Positions 9,710 through 21,427 of a stretch of 64,000 bases of DNA are shown piece after piece. Location of the stretch: contig NZ_JBFTXJ020000007.1 in assembly GCF_041379945.2 (NCBI RefSeq), positions 155,842-219,841 of the forward strand, in the 5' to 3' direction. Under the pieces are notes generated by a model. That model saw nothing but the letters and a program-made list of their open reading frames with translations. It was not told the DNA's origin and made no database searches. This stretch comes from Aneurinibacillus sp. REN35 (GTDB taxonomy: Bacteria > Bacillota > Bacilli > Aneurinibacillales > Aneurinibacillaceae). Every line of letters begins with the position of its first letter. Position 1 is the stretch's first letter. Position numbers and translations under genes: made by a program.

Positions 9710-11119
9710 ATGCATACAGTCGACGTTATTATTATGGTTATTTATTTTCTTGTGTTAATCTTTGTCGGCTTCATCGGAGCAAAAAGAGCCAAAACATCAG
9801 AAGATTATATCGTGGCCGGTCGTAATCTGGGCTTCACGATGTATCTGGCTTGCCTGGCCGCTGTTATTCTCGGTGGAGCTTCTACGATTGGAACGACAAG
9901 GCTTGGCTACCAGTACGGGGTCTCTGGTATCTGGCTTGTCTTTATGCTTGGTATCGGAATTGTCGGGCTTGGCCTATTTCTGGTTAAGAAAATTTATCAC
10001 CTAAAAATATTAACCATCAGCGAATTGCTCGAACTGCGATTTAACGCCCATACAAGACTTATTAGTGCGGCTGTCACCGCATTGTATACGATTATGGTTA
10101 CCGTAACCCAGGTTATCGGAATGGGAACGATTCTAAATGTTCTTGTAGGATGGGATTTAACCTTCTCTATGGTCATCGGCGGCGGCATTGTGCTGTTCTA
10201 CACGCTGCTTGGCGGTATGTGGTCGGTTACAATGACCGATATTGTACAATTTATTGTTATGACCATCGGTATTTTTCTCATTATGCTTCCGCTTAGCATT
10301 TCAAACGCAGGCGGCTGGAGCAATCTACAACAATCGCTGCCCGCTTCTTACTTTGATTTTTCAAGCATTGGCTGGAGTTCGATTCTGTCTTACTTCCTGC
10401 TGTTTTGTCTCGGAATGGTGATTGCCCAGGACGTGTGGCAGCGGGTGTTTACAGCGAGAAACCTGCAAATCGCACGCACAGGAACGATCGGAGCTGGCGT
10501 GTACAGCTTCTTTTACGCTTTGGCTGTCAGCATTATCGGCATGTGCGCGTTTATCATCCTTCCGGATTTGAAGGACCCGCAAAACGCCTTTGCCGAGATG
10601 GCTATAACCATATTGCCGACCGGCCTGCTAGGACTTGTACTGGCGAGTGTAGTGTCAGCTCTGATGTCTACCGCTTCTGGAACGTTGCTCGCCTCTTCTA
10701 CGCTCATTGTAAATGATATTATCAAGCGCTTTTCCAAAAACGAAATGAGCGAGGCCCGCTTTCTGCTGACATCACGTATTACTACACTGATTATCGGTCT
10801 TATCGTTATTGTTTGCGCTATCTGGATTCAGGATGTACTTGTCGCGCTAGATGTGGCCTATGCTGTGCTTTCCGGTTCAGTGTTTCTCCCGATTGTTTTG
10901 GGCCTGTTCTGGAAACGAGCCACTGCAAAGGCAGCGTTCTACTCCATTCTTATTAGCGCCATCGTTACTCTTACCGGATTGGCGATGGAAGGGATCACCT
11001 CTACGAATCCAATTCTTTATGGACTGGCGTCAAGCCTGATCTCCATCGTGCTCATTTCTTATCTGGATTCATCAAAAGGCTTGCCACAATCAGAGCGATC
11101 CGAGGATAAAGTCGGATAA
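9710..11119 (+). CDS. sodium:solute symporter family (SSS) transporter
   Basis: A 469-residue polytopic membrane protein with about 13 hydrophobic segments. The N-terminus (VDVIIMVIYFLVLIFVG) and the GARAK/EDYIVAGRNLG loop are typical of SSS transporters of the LeuT fold, which couple uptake of small organic solutes to a sodium gradient. The start at 9710 is set by TTGGAGGG five bases before the ATG; an earlier in-frame ATG at 9677 has no ribosome binding site. The substrate is not given by sequence. Its sigma-54 promoter and the element shared with the hydrolase gene suggest it imports the guanidino compound hydrolysed there, or a related metabolite (inference). Confidence 0.9.
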   Translation: MHTVDVIIMVIYFLVLIFVGFIGAKRAKTSEDYIVAGRNLGFTMYLACLAAVILGGASTIGTTRLGYQYGVSGIWLVFMLGIGIVGLGLFLVKKIYHLKILTISELLELRFNAHTRLISAAVTALYTIMVTVTQVIGMGTILNVLVGWDLTFSMVIGGGIVLFYTLLGGMWSVTMTDIVQFIVMTIGIFLIMLPLSISNAGGWSNLQQSLPASYFDFSSIGWSSILSYFLLFCLGMVIAQDVWQRVFTARNLQIARTGTIGAGVYSFFYALAVSIIGMCAFIILPDLKDPQNAFAEMAITILPTGLLGLVLASVVSALMSTASGTLLASSTLIVNDIIKRFSKNEMSEARFLLTSRITTLIIGLIVIVCAIWIQDVLVALDVAYAVLSGSVFLPIVLGLFWKRATAKAAFYSILISAIVTLTGLAMEGITSTNPILYGLASSLISIVLISYLDSSKGLPQSERSEDKVG

Positions 11120-11145
11120 CTCGATCCAGACTTTTCTACATGATA

Positions 11146-11190
11146 TGGAAGAAGGGCTGACTCAATAATACGAGCCAGCCCTTCTCTTCC
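11146..11190. terminator. bidirectional terminator between symporter gene and ligA
   Basis: Long stem GGAAGAAGGGCTG-CTC / GAG-CAGCCCTTCT-TTCC with a short loop between two convergent genes. Confidence 0.75.
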
Positions 11191-11192
11191 GT

Positions 11193-13220
<2,028 letters not shown>

Positions 13221-13226
13221 TCAAAT

Positions 13227-15470
13227 TTATACTTTCTCGATCGGCGCAAACTTAGCTAATAGCTTCTTTAGGCCTGTTGGATTCGGAAAGGCGATGGTCA
13301 GCTCGAGATCCTGGCCGCTGCCCTTTGTCGAGACGACTGTACCTATCCCCCACTTGCCATGCTGTACCTTATCTCCTGCCTTCCAATCTACCGCCTCTGT
13401 ACTGCGCGCTATACCACCTGCCGCCTGTGTACGCATCGGTACGACACCGCTGCGCGGCGCCTGCGGCTGTGTGCTGGAGTTGTTGTCCATACGCATGGTA
13501 CGGGCTGCAAGCCGCTGCTGTACGGTGCCTTCCGGCTGGATCAAATGCTCCGGAATTTCTTCGATGAAGCGGGAAGCCGAGTTCATCTTCGTCTGACCGT
13601 ACAAGGTGCGCATCAGCGCACGTGTTAAGAATAGTTCTTCCTCGGCACGCGTGATTCCTACATACGCAAGACGGCGTTCCTCCTCCATCTCGACTTCTTC
13701 AAGCAGTGCGCGCGAATGAGGAAAAATCCCCTCTTCCATTCCGACGAGGAACACCATCGGGAATTCCAGCCCTTTTGCGCTGTGCAGCGTCATCAAAGCC
13801 ACCGAATTGCCTCGGTCTTCCTCCGATTCATCCAACTTATCAATATCGGCCACCAATGCAAGGTCAGTAAGAAAGGCTACTAATGTCTTGTCTTCACTCG
13901 CTCGCTCGAACTCCATCGTTACCGATAAAAACTCTTCAATATTCTCAATGCGACTGCGGGCTTCAAGTGTCCCTTCACGCCGCAATTCCTCGCGGTATTC
14001 CGTACGCTTTAGCACCTCTTCCGCAAGTTCTGTTACTCCAAGGTATTCCTGCATGCTTTCTAACTCAGCAATCATACGTGCGAACTTCACGATCGCGTCA
14101 GTAAAGCGGGCAGAGAGTCCGATCTGATCCGCTTCCTGGATCGCCCTATACATCGAAATCCCCTGCTGAGCCGCATATGTCGCGATTTTTTCCACGGTTC
14201 CCGCACCAATGCCACGCTTCGGTACATTAATAATCCGGGTTAGGCTCAAGTCATCGTCCGGATTGGAGATGAGGCGCAGATACGCCAGCATGTCTTTAAT
14301 CTCCTTACGGTCATAGAACTTCGTACCACCGACAATGTTGTACGGAATGCCTGACTTGACGAATACTTCCTCTATAACACGGGACTGTGCGTTCGTGCGG
14401 TATAGAATCGCAATCTCACGGTAGCTGCGTCCGGCCTGTATCGCTTTTTGAATCTGGTCTACAACGTAATATGCCTCGGAATGCTCGCTGTCTGCCGTAT
14501 AGTAGCGGATGATGGCACCCTCATCATTATCGGTCCACAGGTTTTTTGGCTTGCGTCCCGCATTGTTGCTGATGACCTTGTTGGCCGCTTCCAGAATTTT
14601 TTTGGTGGAGCGATAGTTCTGCTCCAGCAAGATGGTTCGTGCGTTCGGATAGTCCTTTTCAAAGTTGAGGATGTTCGTAATATCCGCGCCGCGCCAGCGG
14701 TAGATGGATTGATCCGAGTCACCGACCACGCAGATATTTTTGTGGCCGGCCGCCAGCTTTTTAACCAACATGTACTGTGCACGGTTCGTATCCTGGTACT
14801 CATCCACATGCACATAACGGAATTTTTTCTGATAGAAGGCCAGTACTTCCGGTTCATCCTCAAATAGCTGAATCGTCTTCATGATCAGATCATCAAAATC
14901 AAGCGAATTGTTGCTCTTCAGCTTCTTCTGATAGAGGGTATATACCTTCTGAGCGACCTGCTCAATCGGCCCAAGGATCATATTGCCGTATTGTTCAGGC
15001 GTTTTTAATTCGTTTTTTGCATTGCTGATGAAGCCTAGCACTGCGCGCGGATCGTATTTTTTGGGGTCGATGTTCAACTCTTTTAAACATTGCTTCACAA
15101 CGGAGATCTGATCACCGGAGTCAAGAATGGTAAAGTTGCGGCTGTAGCCAATCCGGTCAATGTCCCGGCGCAAAATGCGCACGCACATGGAGTGGAACGT
15201 TGAAATCCAGATATCCTCGGCGTCGGGGCCGGTAATCATTGAGATCCGGTCCTTCATCTCACGAGCAGCTTTATTCGTAAAAGTAATGGCCAAAATGCTC
15301 CATGGCGCTACTTTCTTCTCATCTAATAAATACGCGATCCGCTGTGTCAGCACCCGCGTCTTTCCGCTTCCCGCACCCGCCAAAATCAAAAGCGGGCCGT
15401 CCGTCGCCAATACGGCTTCCTTCTGCTGTGGGTTCAATCCCTTCAGCGCATCTTCCCTATTTATAAACAA
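13227..15470 (-). CDS. pcrA: ATP-dependent DNA helicase PcrA
   Basis: PcrA/UvrD superfamily 1A helicase, 747 residues, a 3'-5' helicase for repair, plasmid replication and removal of stalled complexes. Walker A is AGAGSGKT near residue 36, Walker B VDEYQDTN, motif [16 protein letters not shown], motif [10 protein letters not shown]. The C-terminal basic tail ends in the Tudor-like RNAP-binding segment ([15 protein letters not shown]). The start is TTG, preceded by AAAGGAGTGATC eight bases upstream. Gene order with pcrB and ligA is conserved. Confidence 0.97.
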   Translation of the reverse strand: MFINREDALKGLNPQQKEAVLATDGPLLILAGAGSGKTRVLTQRIAYLLDEKKVAPWSILAITFTNKAAREMKDRISMITGPDAEDIWISTFHSMCVRILRRDIDRIGYSRNFTILDSGDQISVVKQCLKELNIDPKKYDPRAVLGFISNAKNELKTPEQYGNMILGPIEQVAQKVYTLYQKKLKSNNSLDFDDLIMKTIQLFEDEPEVLAFYQKKFRYVHVDEYQDTNRAQYMLVKKLAAGHKNICVVGDSDQSIYRWRGADITNILNFEKDYPNARTILLEQNYRSTKKILEAANKVISNNAGRKPKNLWTDNDEGAIIRYYTADSEHSEAYYVVDQIQKAIQAGRSYREIAILYRTNAQSRVIEEVFVKSGIPYNIVGGTKFYDRKEIKDMLAYLRLISNPDDDLSLTRIINVPKRGIGAGTVEKIATYAAQQGISMYRAIQEADQIGLSARFTDAIVKFARMIAELESMQEYLGVTELAEEVLKRTEYREELRREGTLEARSRIENIEEFLSVTMEFERASEDKTLVAFLTDLALVADIDKLDESEEDRGNSVALMTLHSAKGLEFPMVFLVGMEEGIFPHSRALLEEVEMEEERRLAYVGITRAEEELFLTRALMRTLYGQTKMNSASRFIEEIPEHLIQPEGTVQQRLAARTMRMDNNSSTQPQAPRSGVVPMRTQAAGGIARSTEAVDWKAGDKVQHGKWGIGTVVSTKGSGQDLELTIAFPNPTGLKKLLAKFAPIEKV

Positions 15471-15567
15471 GGCGGATCACTCCTTTCCCATACAAGCATT
15501 ACCTTGTCATTATAGCAAACATTCATTCCTATTTGGCTGCAGATTTCTTCTCCAAATTCCGACGTGC

Positions 15568-16269
15568 CTATCGCTCTGTTGACTTGACTGCCTCCACGGT
15601 AACCAGCGCCTGAGCAAGATCCTCATACACGATATTGCCGACAACGACCGTGTCCGCGTACTTCGCCATTTCCTTCGCCTGCTCCACGCTGCGGATGCCG
15701 CCACCGTAGAAGATGCGGCTGTTATGTACGACCTTCTGGGCTGCCTGCACAAGCTTTGGATCGCCATATATGCCGCTGTATTCGATATAAAGAATCGGAA
15801 GCTTTAACATCTGATCCGCTAAGCGGGCATACGCCTTCATCTTCTCTTCTTCAAGGTCGGAGCGGCTCTCTGTCAGCTTCGCCACCGTCGAGTCTTTATT
15901 TCCCACTACGTATCCTTCCACAAATACCTCGTCCCACTTAATAAATGGGCCGTGCTCTTGTAAGCCCTTCATATGCGCGTTAAAAATCCATTCAGGGTTC
16001 TGTGCATTCAGTACAAGTGGAATAAAATATGCATCAAATCCCGGTACAATCGCATCCACATGGGATACTTCCAATACGCACGGTACCACATACCGGCGAA
16101 TCCGGCTTAAAAGATCAATCGTATTATCAAACGTCACATTTGTCGTGCCGCCGACAATTACCGCATCTGTGCCAGACTCGCAGATGGCTTCGAGCGCCGC
16201 GTCATCAATCTCCTTATCCGGGTCTAACTTAAACACATGCCGCCATTCCGCTATATTCATCGCATACAT
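15568..16269 (-). CDS. pcrB: heptaprenylglyceryl phosphate synthase PcrB
   Basis: A TIM-barrel prenyltransferase of the GGGP synthase family, 233 residues from the ATG at 16269. In Bacillus PcrB joins heptaprenyl diphosphate to sn-glycerol-1-phosphate, giving an archaeal-type ether lipid precursor. Visible motifs: CESGTDAVIVGGT, the PCVLEVS strand, YIEYSGIYGDP and the phosphate-binding FYGGGI and VVGNIVYED. The start is set by GGAG seven bases ahead; an ATG three codons later is also possible. It is the first gene of pcrB-pcrA-ligA. Confidence 0.93.
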   Translation of the reverse strand: MYAMNIAEWRHVFKLDPDKEIDDAALEAICESGTDAVIVGGTTNVTFDNTIDLLSRIRRYVVPCVLEVSHVDAIVPGFDAYFIPLVLNAQNPEWIFNAHMKGLQEHGPFIKWDEVFVEGYVVGNKDSTVAKLTESRSDLEEEKMKAYARLADQMLKLPILYIEYSGIYGDPKLVQAAQKVVHNSRIFYGGGIRSVEQAKEMAKYADTVVVGNIVYEDLAQALVTVEAVKSTER

Positions 16270-16330
16270 CCTTTCTCTCCAAATAAAAAATAACACTTTT
16301 ATTTATCAATACCAACAAGTGTAAGGAAAT

Positions 16331-16372
16331 ATAAAACACCTGTCTTCCAGTCTTGCCTGAAAAACAGGTGTG
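16331..16372 (-). terminator. terminator after yerC
   Basis: ACACCTG/CAGGTGT stem followed by a short T-rich run on the minus strand, between yerC and pcrB. It may be leaky, as pcrB has no separate promoter that I could identify. Confidence 0.65.
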
Positions 16373-16381
16373 TATCGCTTT

Positions 16382-16684
16382 CTATGCTTTTTCTTTGTCG
16401 CTCATCCGATCAAGCGCAGCCATATAGCCGCCGTTTCCGTAGTTCAGGCAGCGCTTCACACGTGAGATGGTCGCCGTGCTTGCGCCCGTTTCTTCTTCAA
16501 TCTGGCTGTATGTCTGCTTATCACGCAGCATACGCGCTACTTCCAAACGCTGCGCCATTGATTTCATCTCGTTGACCGTACATAAATCATCAAAGAATAA
16601 ATAACAATCTTCCATCGAATCCAGCGAAAGAATCGCTTCAAAAAGCTGTTCTAGCTCTTTGCCCTTGATCTTATCTAACTGCAC
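16382..16684 (-). CDS. yerC: YerC/TrpR-like DNA-binding protein
   Basis: A 100-residue all-helical protein of the TrpR/YerC family, with a helix-turn-helix in TYSQIEEETGASTATISRVKRCLNYG. In Bacillus the orthologue lies in the same yerB-yerC-pcrB-pcrA-ligA order; its targets are not well defined. The start is GTG at 16684, chosen because GGAGGGG lies six bases ahead; the frame also extends to a GTG at 16708 that has no site. It has its own SigA-type promoter and a terminator behind it. Confidence 0.85.
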   Translation of the reverse strand: MQLDKIKGKELEQLFEAILSLDSMEDCYLFFDDLCTVNEMKSMAQRLEVARMLRDKQTYSQIEEETGASTATISRVKRCLNYGNGGYMAALDRMSDKEKA

Positions 16685-16768
16685 CGACTTCCCCTCCGTT
16701 CTCGGCACACTACTCTTTAAGCAAGTACCGCTTTACATTATTTAAGAAGTAAAGCATGCGCTATTTTT

Positions 16769-16797
16769 ATAATATGAAATTCGGTGAAGTTTGACAA
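16769..16797 (-). promoter_or_regulatory. SigA-type promoter of yerC
   Basis: Minus strand TTGTCA, 17 bases, TATTAT. Confidence 0.6.
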
Positions 16798-16820
16798 GGA
16801 AAACGTTTTCTACTACAAAG

Positions 16821-17858
16821 CTACTTAAACGTTAGATGGTCAGCAAACGTTGGTGTCGTAGGCACAATGTTTACCCATGTCGTACCACGATAGAATGGCA
16901 CCTCTTCTCCATTCTGATATACGCGGATCATCCCTTCCTTACGCTCCCATGTAACAGCAAGCGCCTGTCCATGCTGAAAAAGGTATCCTTTGCCCGGACC
17001 CATCGTATCAATCTCCAAGCGGCCCTCGCTATCAAGCGTTCTGTGGCGGGCAGCAATGACCAATACATTCGTTGCAGTAAGCTGCTTACCGCTCTCCTTG
17101 TCCATATGCGGCTTGTCTGCCGTAAAACGCTTATACAGCTTCGTCTCCGAATCATATTCATAGCCTGCCGTATTCCGCTTTGAATAATTGATGCTGACTT
17201 TTGTTCCTGGCTCCCCCTGTACTTCTTCACCTTCTTGCTTGAAACGAATTACAGGGATTTCACCGCCGACTGCATAGCCTTTTTCTGCAGCACCTTTACG
17301 CAGCTTCTCAATACTCGTGTACAGATTATGCGGTGCTTTCCGCGACTTATCACGCCAGTATGCTTTTGGATAGGCATAAATCTCATCAAGGTCAGCATAA
17401 TCACCCTTGCGAATGATGCTTAAGGCGGCTACGCTCCCACCTGCATGGGAGAAAATCGCATCAAAGCCTTGTCCGATCTCGATATTATACGGACGAATGC
17501 TTCGAACCGGACCAACCACCTCAGGCGCCTGACTTTGATAGAATGCCATAAACCGTGTAATCAGACCCTCCTCCAGCATTTCATATACGACATCCGCTTT
17601 ATCCAAACCGGATTGAGGCCGTGCTTTGGAATGATTATTGACCATGACCATCACAACCCGGTCAGTGCTCTCCTTATCCACCGGAAGCCCCGTAAGTGGG
17701 GCCGTAATAACCGGCGCCTGATTCTGCGTTTTCTGTACTGGCACAGCCTCCTCCCCTCCAGCAGGAGCAGGTTCGGGTGCTGCTTGCTTACCACATCCAA
17801 CCGCAGTCACCGAAAGTGCCGCAGCCAGCAGAACGGCTGCCATTTTTTTGTATCTCAT
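16821..17858 (-). CDS. yerB: YerB-like DUF3048 lipoprotein
   Basis: A 345-residue secreted lipoprotein: the signal peptide has a KK-containing start, a hydrophobic core and the lipobox TAVGC (cysteine near residue 22), then a low-complexity A/P/E-rich linker. The remainder is the DUF3048 pair (RPQSGLDKADVVYEMLEEG...RPYNIEIGQGFDAIFSHAGGS and the C-terminal AVTWERKEG...FYRGTTWVNIVP). Its function is unknown; the fold may bind a cell-wall ligand. It keeps the yerB-yerC-pcrB-pcrA-ligA neighbourhood of Bacillus. Confidence 0.9.
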   Translation of the reverse strand: MRYKKMAAVLLAAALSVTAVGCGKQAAPEPAPAGGEEAVPVQKTQNQAPVITAPLTGLPVDKESTDRVVMVMVNNHSKARPQSGLDKADVVYEMLEEGLITRFMAFYQSQAPEVVGPVRSIRPYNIEIGQGFDAIFSHAGGSVAALSIIRKGDYADLDEIYAYPKAYWRDKSRKAPHNLYTSIEKLRKGAAEKGYAVGGEIPVIRFKQEGEEVQGEPGTKVSINYSKRNTAGYEYDSETKLYKRFTADKPHMDKESGKQLTATNVLVIAARHRTLDSEGRLEIDTMGPGKGYLFQHGQALAVTWERKEGMIRVYQNGEEVPFYRGTTWVNIVPTTPTFADHLTFK

Positions 17859-17893
17859 ACTTTTCCCTCACTCTCGTACTCTCTTTGTTTGCG

Positions 17894-17932
17894 AAAAAAA
17901 CCGCCTTCCTATTTATTATGTCGGAAGACGGC
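17894..17932 (-). terminator. terminator of the liv operon
   Basis: Minus strand GCCGTCTTCC / GGAAGGCGG stem followed by seven T residues, about 70 bases after the livF stop. Confidence 0.85.
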
Positions 17933-18001
17933 CTATCATACTCTATAGTAATCGACTTTTCTTTCTTACTACTCTATTACTTTTTTTGTAATTATGACAG
18001 C

Positions 18002-18709
18002 TTAGTGTCCGCCCAAGTACGCCATCTTCACCTGATCGCTAGCATTGAGCTCTTCCGATGTACCGGAAAGCACGACGCGACCTGTCTCAATAACATACGC
18101 CCGATCGGCGATAGAAAGCGCCATGTTGGCATTTTGTTCAACAAGCAGAATCGTTGTGCCTGTCTGATTGATCTCTTCGATAATGCGGAAGATGGTTTTG
18201 ACAAGCAGCGGTGCAAGACCCATCGAAGGCTCATCCAGCAGCAACAGCTTCGGCCGTGCCATCAATGCCCTCCCCATCGCCAGCATCTGCTGCTCCCCGC
18301 CTGATAATGTCCCGGACAACTGCTTACGCCGCTCAAGCAGACGTGGAAACAATTCATACACCTTCTCAAAATCTTGGCGGATGCCGTCTTTGTCGCGTCG
18401 AAGAAACGCACCCAGCTCCAGGTTTTCCTCTACTGTCATATTGGCGAATACACGTCGTCCTTCCGGCACATGCGAAATCCCCTGTTTTACAATCGCCTGA
18501 GCCGCTTTGCCTGCAATGGATTGGCCTAAATAATTGATGCTGCCCTGCTTTGGTTTAAGCAAACCGGAGATTGCTTTGAGCAGCGTGCTCTTACCCGCAC
18601 CGTTTGCCCCAATGAGGGTAACGATCTCGCCTTGATTGATTTCAAGCGATACACCTTTCAACGCTTGGATATTGCCATAATATACGTTAATCTCATCTAC
18701 TTTTAACAT
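18002..18709 (-). CDS. livF: branched-chain amino acid ABC transporter ATPase LivF
   Basis: A 235-residue ABC ATPase of the HAAT (LivF) type: Walker [11 protein letters not shown]-loop, signature LSGGEQQML, Walker [11 protein letters not shown] and the switch histidine near the end. With LivG it powers uptake of leucine/isoleucine/valine or related amino acids. Its ATG overlaps the livG stop (TGATG). Confidence 0.95.
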   Translation of the reverse strand: MLKVDEINVYYGNIQALKGVSLEINQGEIVTLIGANGAGKSTLLKAISGLLKPKQGSINYLGQSIAGKAAQAIVKQGISHVPEGRRVFANMTVEENLELGAFLRRDKDGIRQDFEKVYELFPRLLERRKQLSGTLSGGEQQMLAMGRALMARPKLLLLDEPSMGLAPLLVKTIFRIIEEINQTGTTILLVEQNANMALSIADRAYVIETGRVVLSGTSEELNASDQVKMAYLGGH

Positions 18710-19485
18710 CAGGAGACCTCCTCGCCGAGATACGCTTCAATAACTTTCGGGTTGTTTCTAATCTCTTCCGGCGCTCCCTGTGCGATCAACTGCCCGTGGT
18801 CAAGCACGTAAATCCGCTCACACACACCCATAACCAGCGGCATATCATGCTCGATAAGCAGAATGGTCAGATTAAACTCTTTACGAATAAATGCAATCAG
18901 CTCCATCAATTCATGCGTCTCCTGCGGATTCATACCAGCCGCCGGTTCATCGAGCAGCAAAAGCTTCGGATGCGCCGCCAGTGCACGCGCAATCTCCAAT
19001 CTGCGCTGCTGTCCATATGGAAGGTTTTTCGCCATTTCATGCTTGAGACCATCTAGCTTAAAGATTTTTAGAAACTCTATCGCCTTCTCTTCCATTTCTT
19101 TTTCTCCCGAGAAATGAGAGGGAAGCCGAAGGATCGAGCTTAAAATCGTATGCTTAGAAATGGAATGATACGCAACCTTTACATTATCAAGGACCGATAG
19201 TTCTCCGAACAGGCGAATATTCTGAAACGTACGGCTAATGCCCTTGCGTGTAATCTGATATGGGGCGCAGCCGTTCAGCCGTTCACCATTAAGCATGATC
19301 TGTCCTTCTGTCGGCACGTATACACCTGTGAGCAGGTTAAAGAATGTCGTCTTGCCTGCGCCGTTCGGTCCGATGAGTCCGATCAGCTCACCCGGGTATA
19401 GTTCAGCATTGACGCTTGATACAGCTTTCAATCCGCCGAACTGAATGCCAACGCCGTCTACTTTAAGCAGCGGTGTGTTTGCCAT
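18709..19485 (-). CDS. livG: branched-chain amino acid ABC transporter ATPase LivG
   Basis: A 258-residue ATPase with Walker [10 protein letters not shown], the LivG-specific long insertion after the Q-loop ([12 protein letters not shown]), signature PYGQQRRLE and Walker [13 protein letters not shown]. It begins 23 bases inside livM behind AAGGAGGAG. It is one of two ATPase subunits of the Liv transporter. Confidence 0.95.
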   Translation of the reverse strand: MANTPLLKVDGVGIQFGGLKAVSSVNAELYPGELIGLIGPNGAGKTTFFNLLTGVYVPTEGQIMLNGERLNGCAPYQITRKGISRTFQNIRLFGELSVLDNVKVAYHSISKHTILSSILRLPSHFSGEKEMEEKAIEFLKIFKLDGLKHEMAKNLPYGQQRRLEIARALAAHPKLLLLDEPAAGMNPQETHELMELIAFIRKEFNLTILLIEHDMPLVMGVCERIYVLDHGQLIAQGAPEEIRNNPKVIEAYLGEEVS

Positions 19486-20434
19486 CCGACTCTCCTCCTT
19501 CCATGCCCTTGCGCTTCTTGGTGAAGAACTGCGTAATCTCCTTGGTTCCCATTAATCCCTGCGGACGGTACAGCATCATAATGATCAGCACCAGACTATA
19601 GATAATCATCCGCGTCTCAGGATAATCCTGCAGGAACGTCGAGATAATGGTCAAAAGAATGGCCGAGATGACGGCGCCTGACATACTTCCCAATCCACCC
19701 AATACGACGAAGATAAGGATATCGAACGATTTTAAGAAACCGAAGTTCGTCGGCTGAATAATATAGAAGTTGTGGGCATACAAACCGCCCGCAACTCCTG
19801 CAAAAAACGAACCGAGGGCAAAAGCCATAACTTTATAATACGTTGTATTGATTCCCATAGCGTCAGCTGCAATCTCATTCTCTCGAACAGAAATACATGC
19901 GCGGCCATGAGTCGAATTCGTAAAGTTCACAATGACAATAATTGTAATGAGCATGCAGACAAAAAGCGTTGTCCAGTCTGTCATATGAGAGACCTGCATA
20001 CCGCTGGCTCCGCCCACATAATCAATGTTCAAGAATGTAATCCGAATAATTTCCCCGAATCCTAATGTCGCAATCGCCAGGTAATCGCCCTTTAGACGAA
20101 GGCTGGGAATCCCGATAAGCAGACCGGCGAGCGCAGCCGCAACTCCCCCCATAACTAAACCGAGACTAAACGGCAGCTGCAGTTTCATTGTAAAGATGGC
20201 TGAGACATAAGCCCCTACCGCCAGAAATCCAGCATGCCCAATCGAGAATTGACCGGTAATCCCAATAATTAAGTGCAGACTTACTGCCAAAATAATATTG
20301 ATGCATATGAAATACAGCGTATTCTCATAAAACTTGTTCAGTACAGAGGTAGATAATAGCACCTCTACAATAGCGTAAAATCCGACAGCCAGGAGAATGG
20401 ATAACCAAAAACCTTTTGTACGTTTTTGCTTCAT
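19463..20434 (-). CDS. livM: branched-chain amino acid ABC transporter permease LivM
   Basis: A permease of 323 residues with 8-10 membrane segments and the LivM signature GLLIGIPSLRLKGDYLAIATLGFGEI. The ATG at 20434 follows AGGTGAG, four codons into the frame and ten bases after the livH stop. It forms the membrane channel with LivH. Confidence 0.94.
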   Translation of the reverse strand: MKQKRTKGFWLSILLAVGFYAIVEVLLSTSVLNKFYENTLYFICINIILAVSLHLIIGITGQFSIGHAGFLAVGAYVSAIFTMKLQLPFSLGLVMGGVAAALAGLLIGIPSLRLKGDYLAIATLGFGEIIRITFLNIDYVGGASGMQVSHMTDWTTLFVCMLITIIVIVNFTNSTHGRACISVRENEIAADAMGINTTYYKVMAFALGSFFAGVAGGLYAHNFYIIQPTNFGFLKSFDILIFVVLGGLGSMSGAVISAILLTIISTFLQDYPETRMIIYSLVLIIMMLYRPQGLMGTKEITQFFTKKRKGMEGGESDGKHTAA

Positions 20435-20443
20435 TTCTCTCAC

Positions 20444-21322
20444 CTACACTTTCTCCCTGATGTTCTTGCCAAAAAGTCCGGATGGCTTGAAGATCAGAAT
20501 GAGAATAAGGACAATAAAAGCAACGCCATCTCTCCATAAGGAGTAGCCGACAGCACTTACCAACGCCTCTATAACACCAAGGACAAGTCCGCCCACCATG
20601 GCCCCAGGAATGATACCAATTCCGCCAAGCACAGCAGCAACGAACGCTTTCAGCCCCGGAATGATTCCCATGAGCGGTTCAATCTTCACGTAATAAATAC
20701 CAAAAATAACACCGGCAGCACCAGCAAGTGCCGAACCGATCGCAAATGTCGCAGAAATCGTATTGTCTACGTTAATTCCCATTAAGCGAGCCGCATCCGC
20801 ATCGTATGAAACCGCTCGCATTGCTTTCCCTGTCTTTGTTTTATGAACGATAAATTGCAGAATAATCATAAGCGCAAGTGATACACCAAGAATAAGAATA
20901 GACTGGCTGTTAATCGTGATACCAAAAATATCGAAGGTCTTGCTTGGCAGCACACTGTTCGGATATGCCTCTGGCTGCGCTCCTCTTACATAAATCGTGC
21001 CGTATTCAATAAGAAGCGAAACACCGATTGCCGTAATAAGCGCGGCAATTCTTGTTGCGTTTCGCAGTGGCTTATACGCGATCCGCTCGATTAACACACC
21101 AAAAATGGCGCACGTTGTCATAGCCAACAGCAAGGCTGGGAAAAAGCTTACTTCCATCACCGTTATGGAATAAAACCCTACAAAAGCTCCAATCATGAAC
21201 ACATCGCCATGCGCGAAGTTAATGAGCTTAATAATCCCGTATACCATCGTATAGCCAAGAGCAATCAGTGCATATATACTTCCAAGCGAAATACCGTTAA
21301 TAAGCTGTTGAACAATTTCCAT
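20444..21322 (-). CDS. livH: branched-chain amino acid ABC transporter permease LivH
   Basis: A 292-residue LivH permease. The N-terminus QQLINGISLGSIYALIALGYTMVYGI is diagnostic, as is the central AD-AARLMGINVD-TIS loop. The start at 21322 is chosen from GGGGGAG a few bases upstream; the frame continues ten codons further without a site. It follows livK after a 105-base gap. Confidence 0.95.
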   Translation of the reverse strand: MEIVQQLINGISLGSIYALIALGYTMVYGIIKLINFAHGDVFMIGAFVGFYSITVMEVSFFPALLLAMTTCAIFGVLIERIAYKPLRNATRIAALITAIGVSLLIEYGTIYVRGAQPEAYPNSVLPSKTFDIFGITINSQSILILGVSLALMIILQFIVHKTKTGKAMRAVSYDADAARLMGINVDNTISATFAIGSALAGAAGVIFGIYYVKIEPLMGIIPGLKAFVAAVLGGIGIIPGAMVGGLVLGVIEALVSAVGYSLWRDGVAFIVLILILIFKPSGLFGKNIREKV

Positions 21323-21427
21323 AGCTGTACTCCCCCCGGATTGCACTTTCACGCAATACTGCGGTAATGCATCCCATAAAATTCGGAATGGGGGGCATGC
21401 CCCCCATCCTCATGTCTTACTTTGTAT

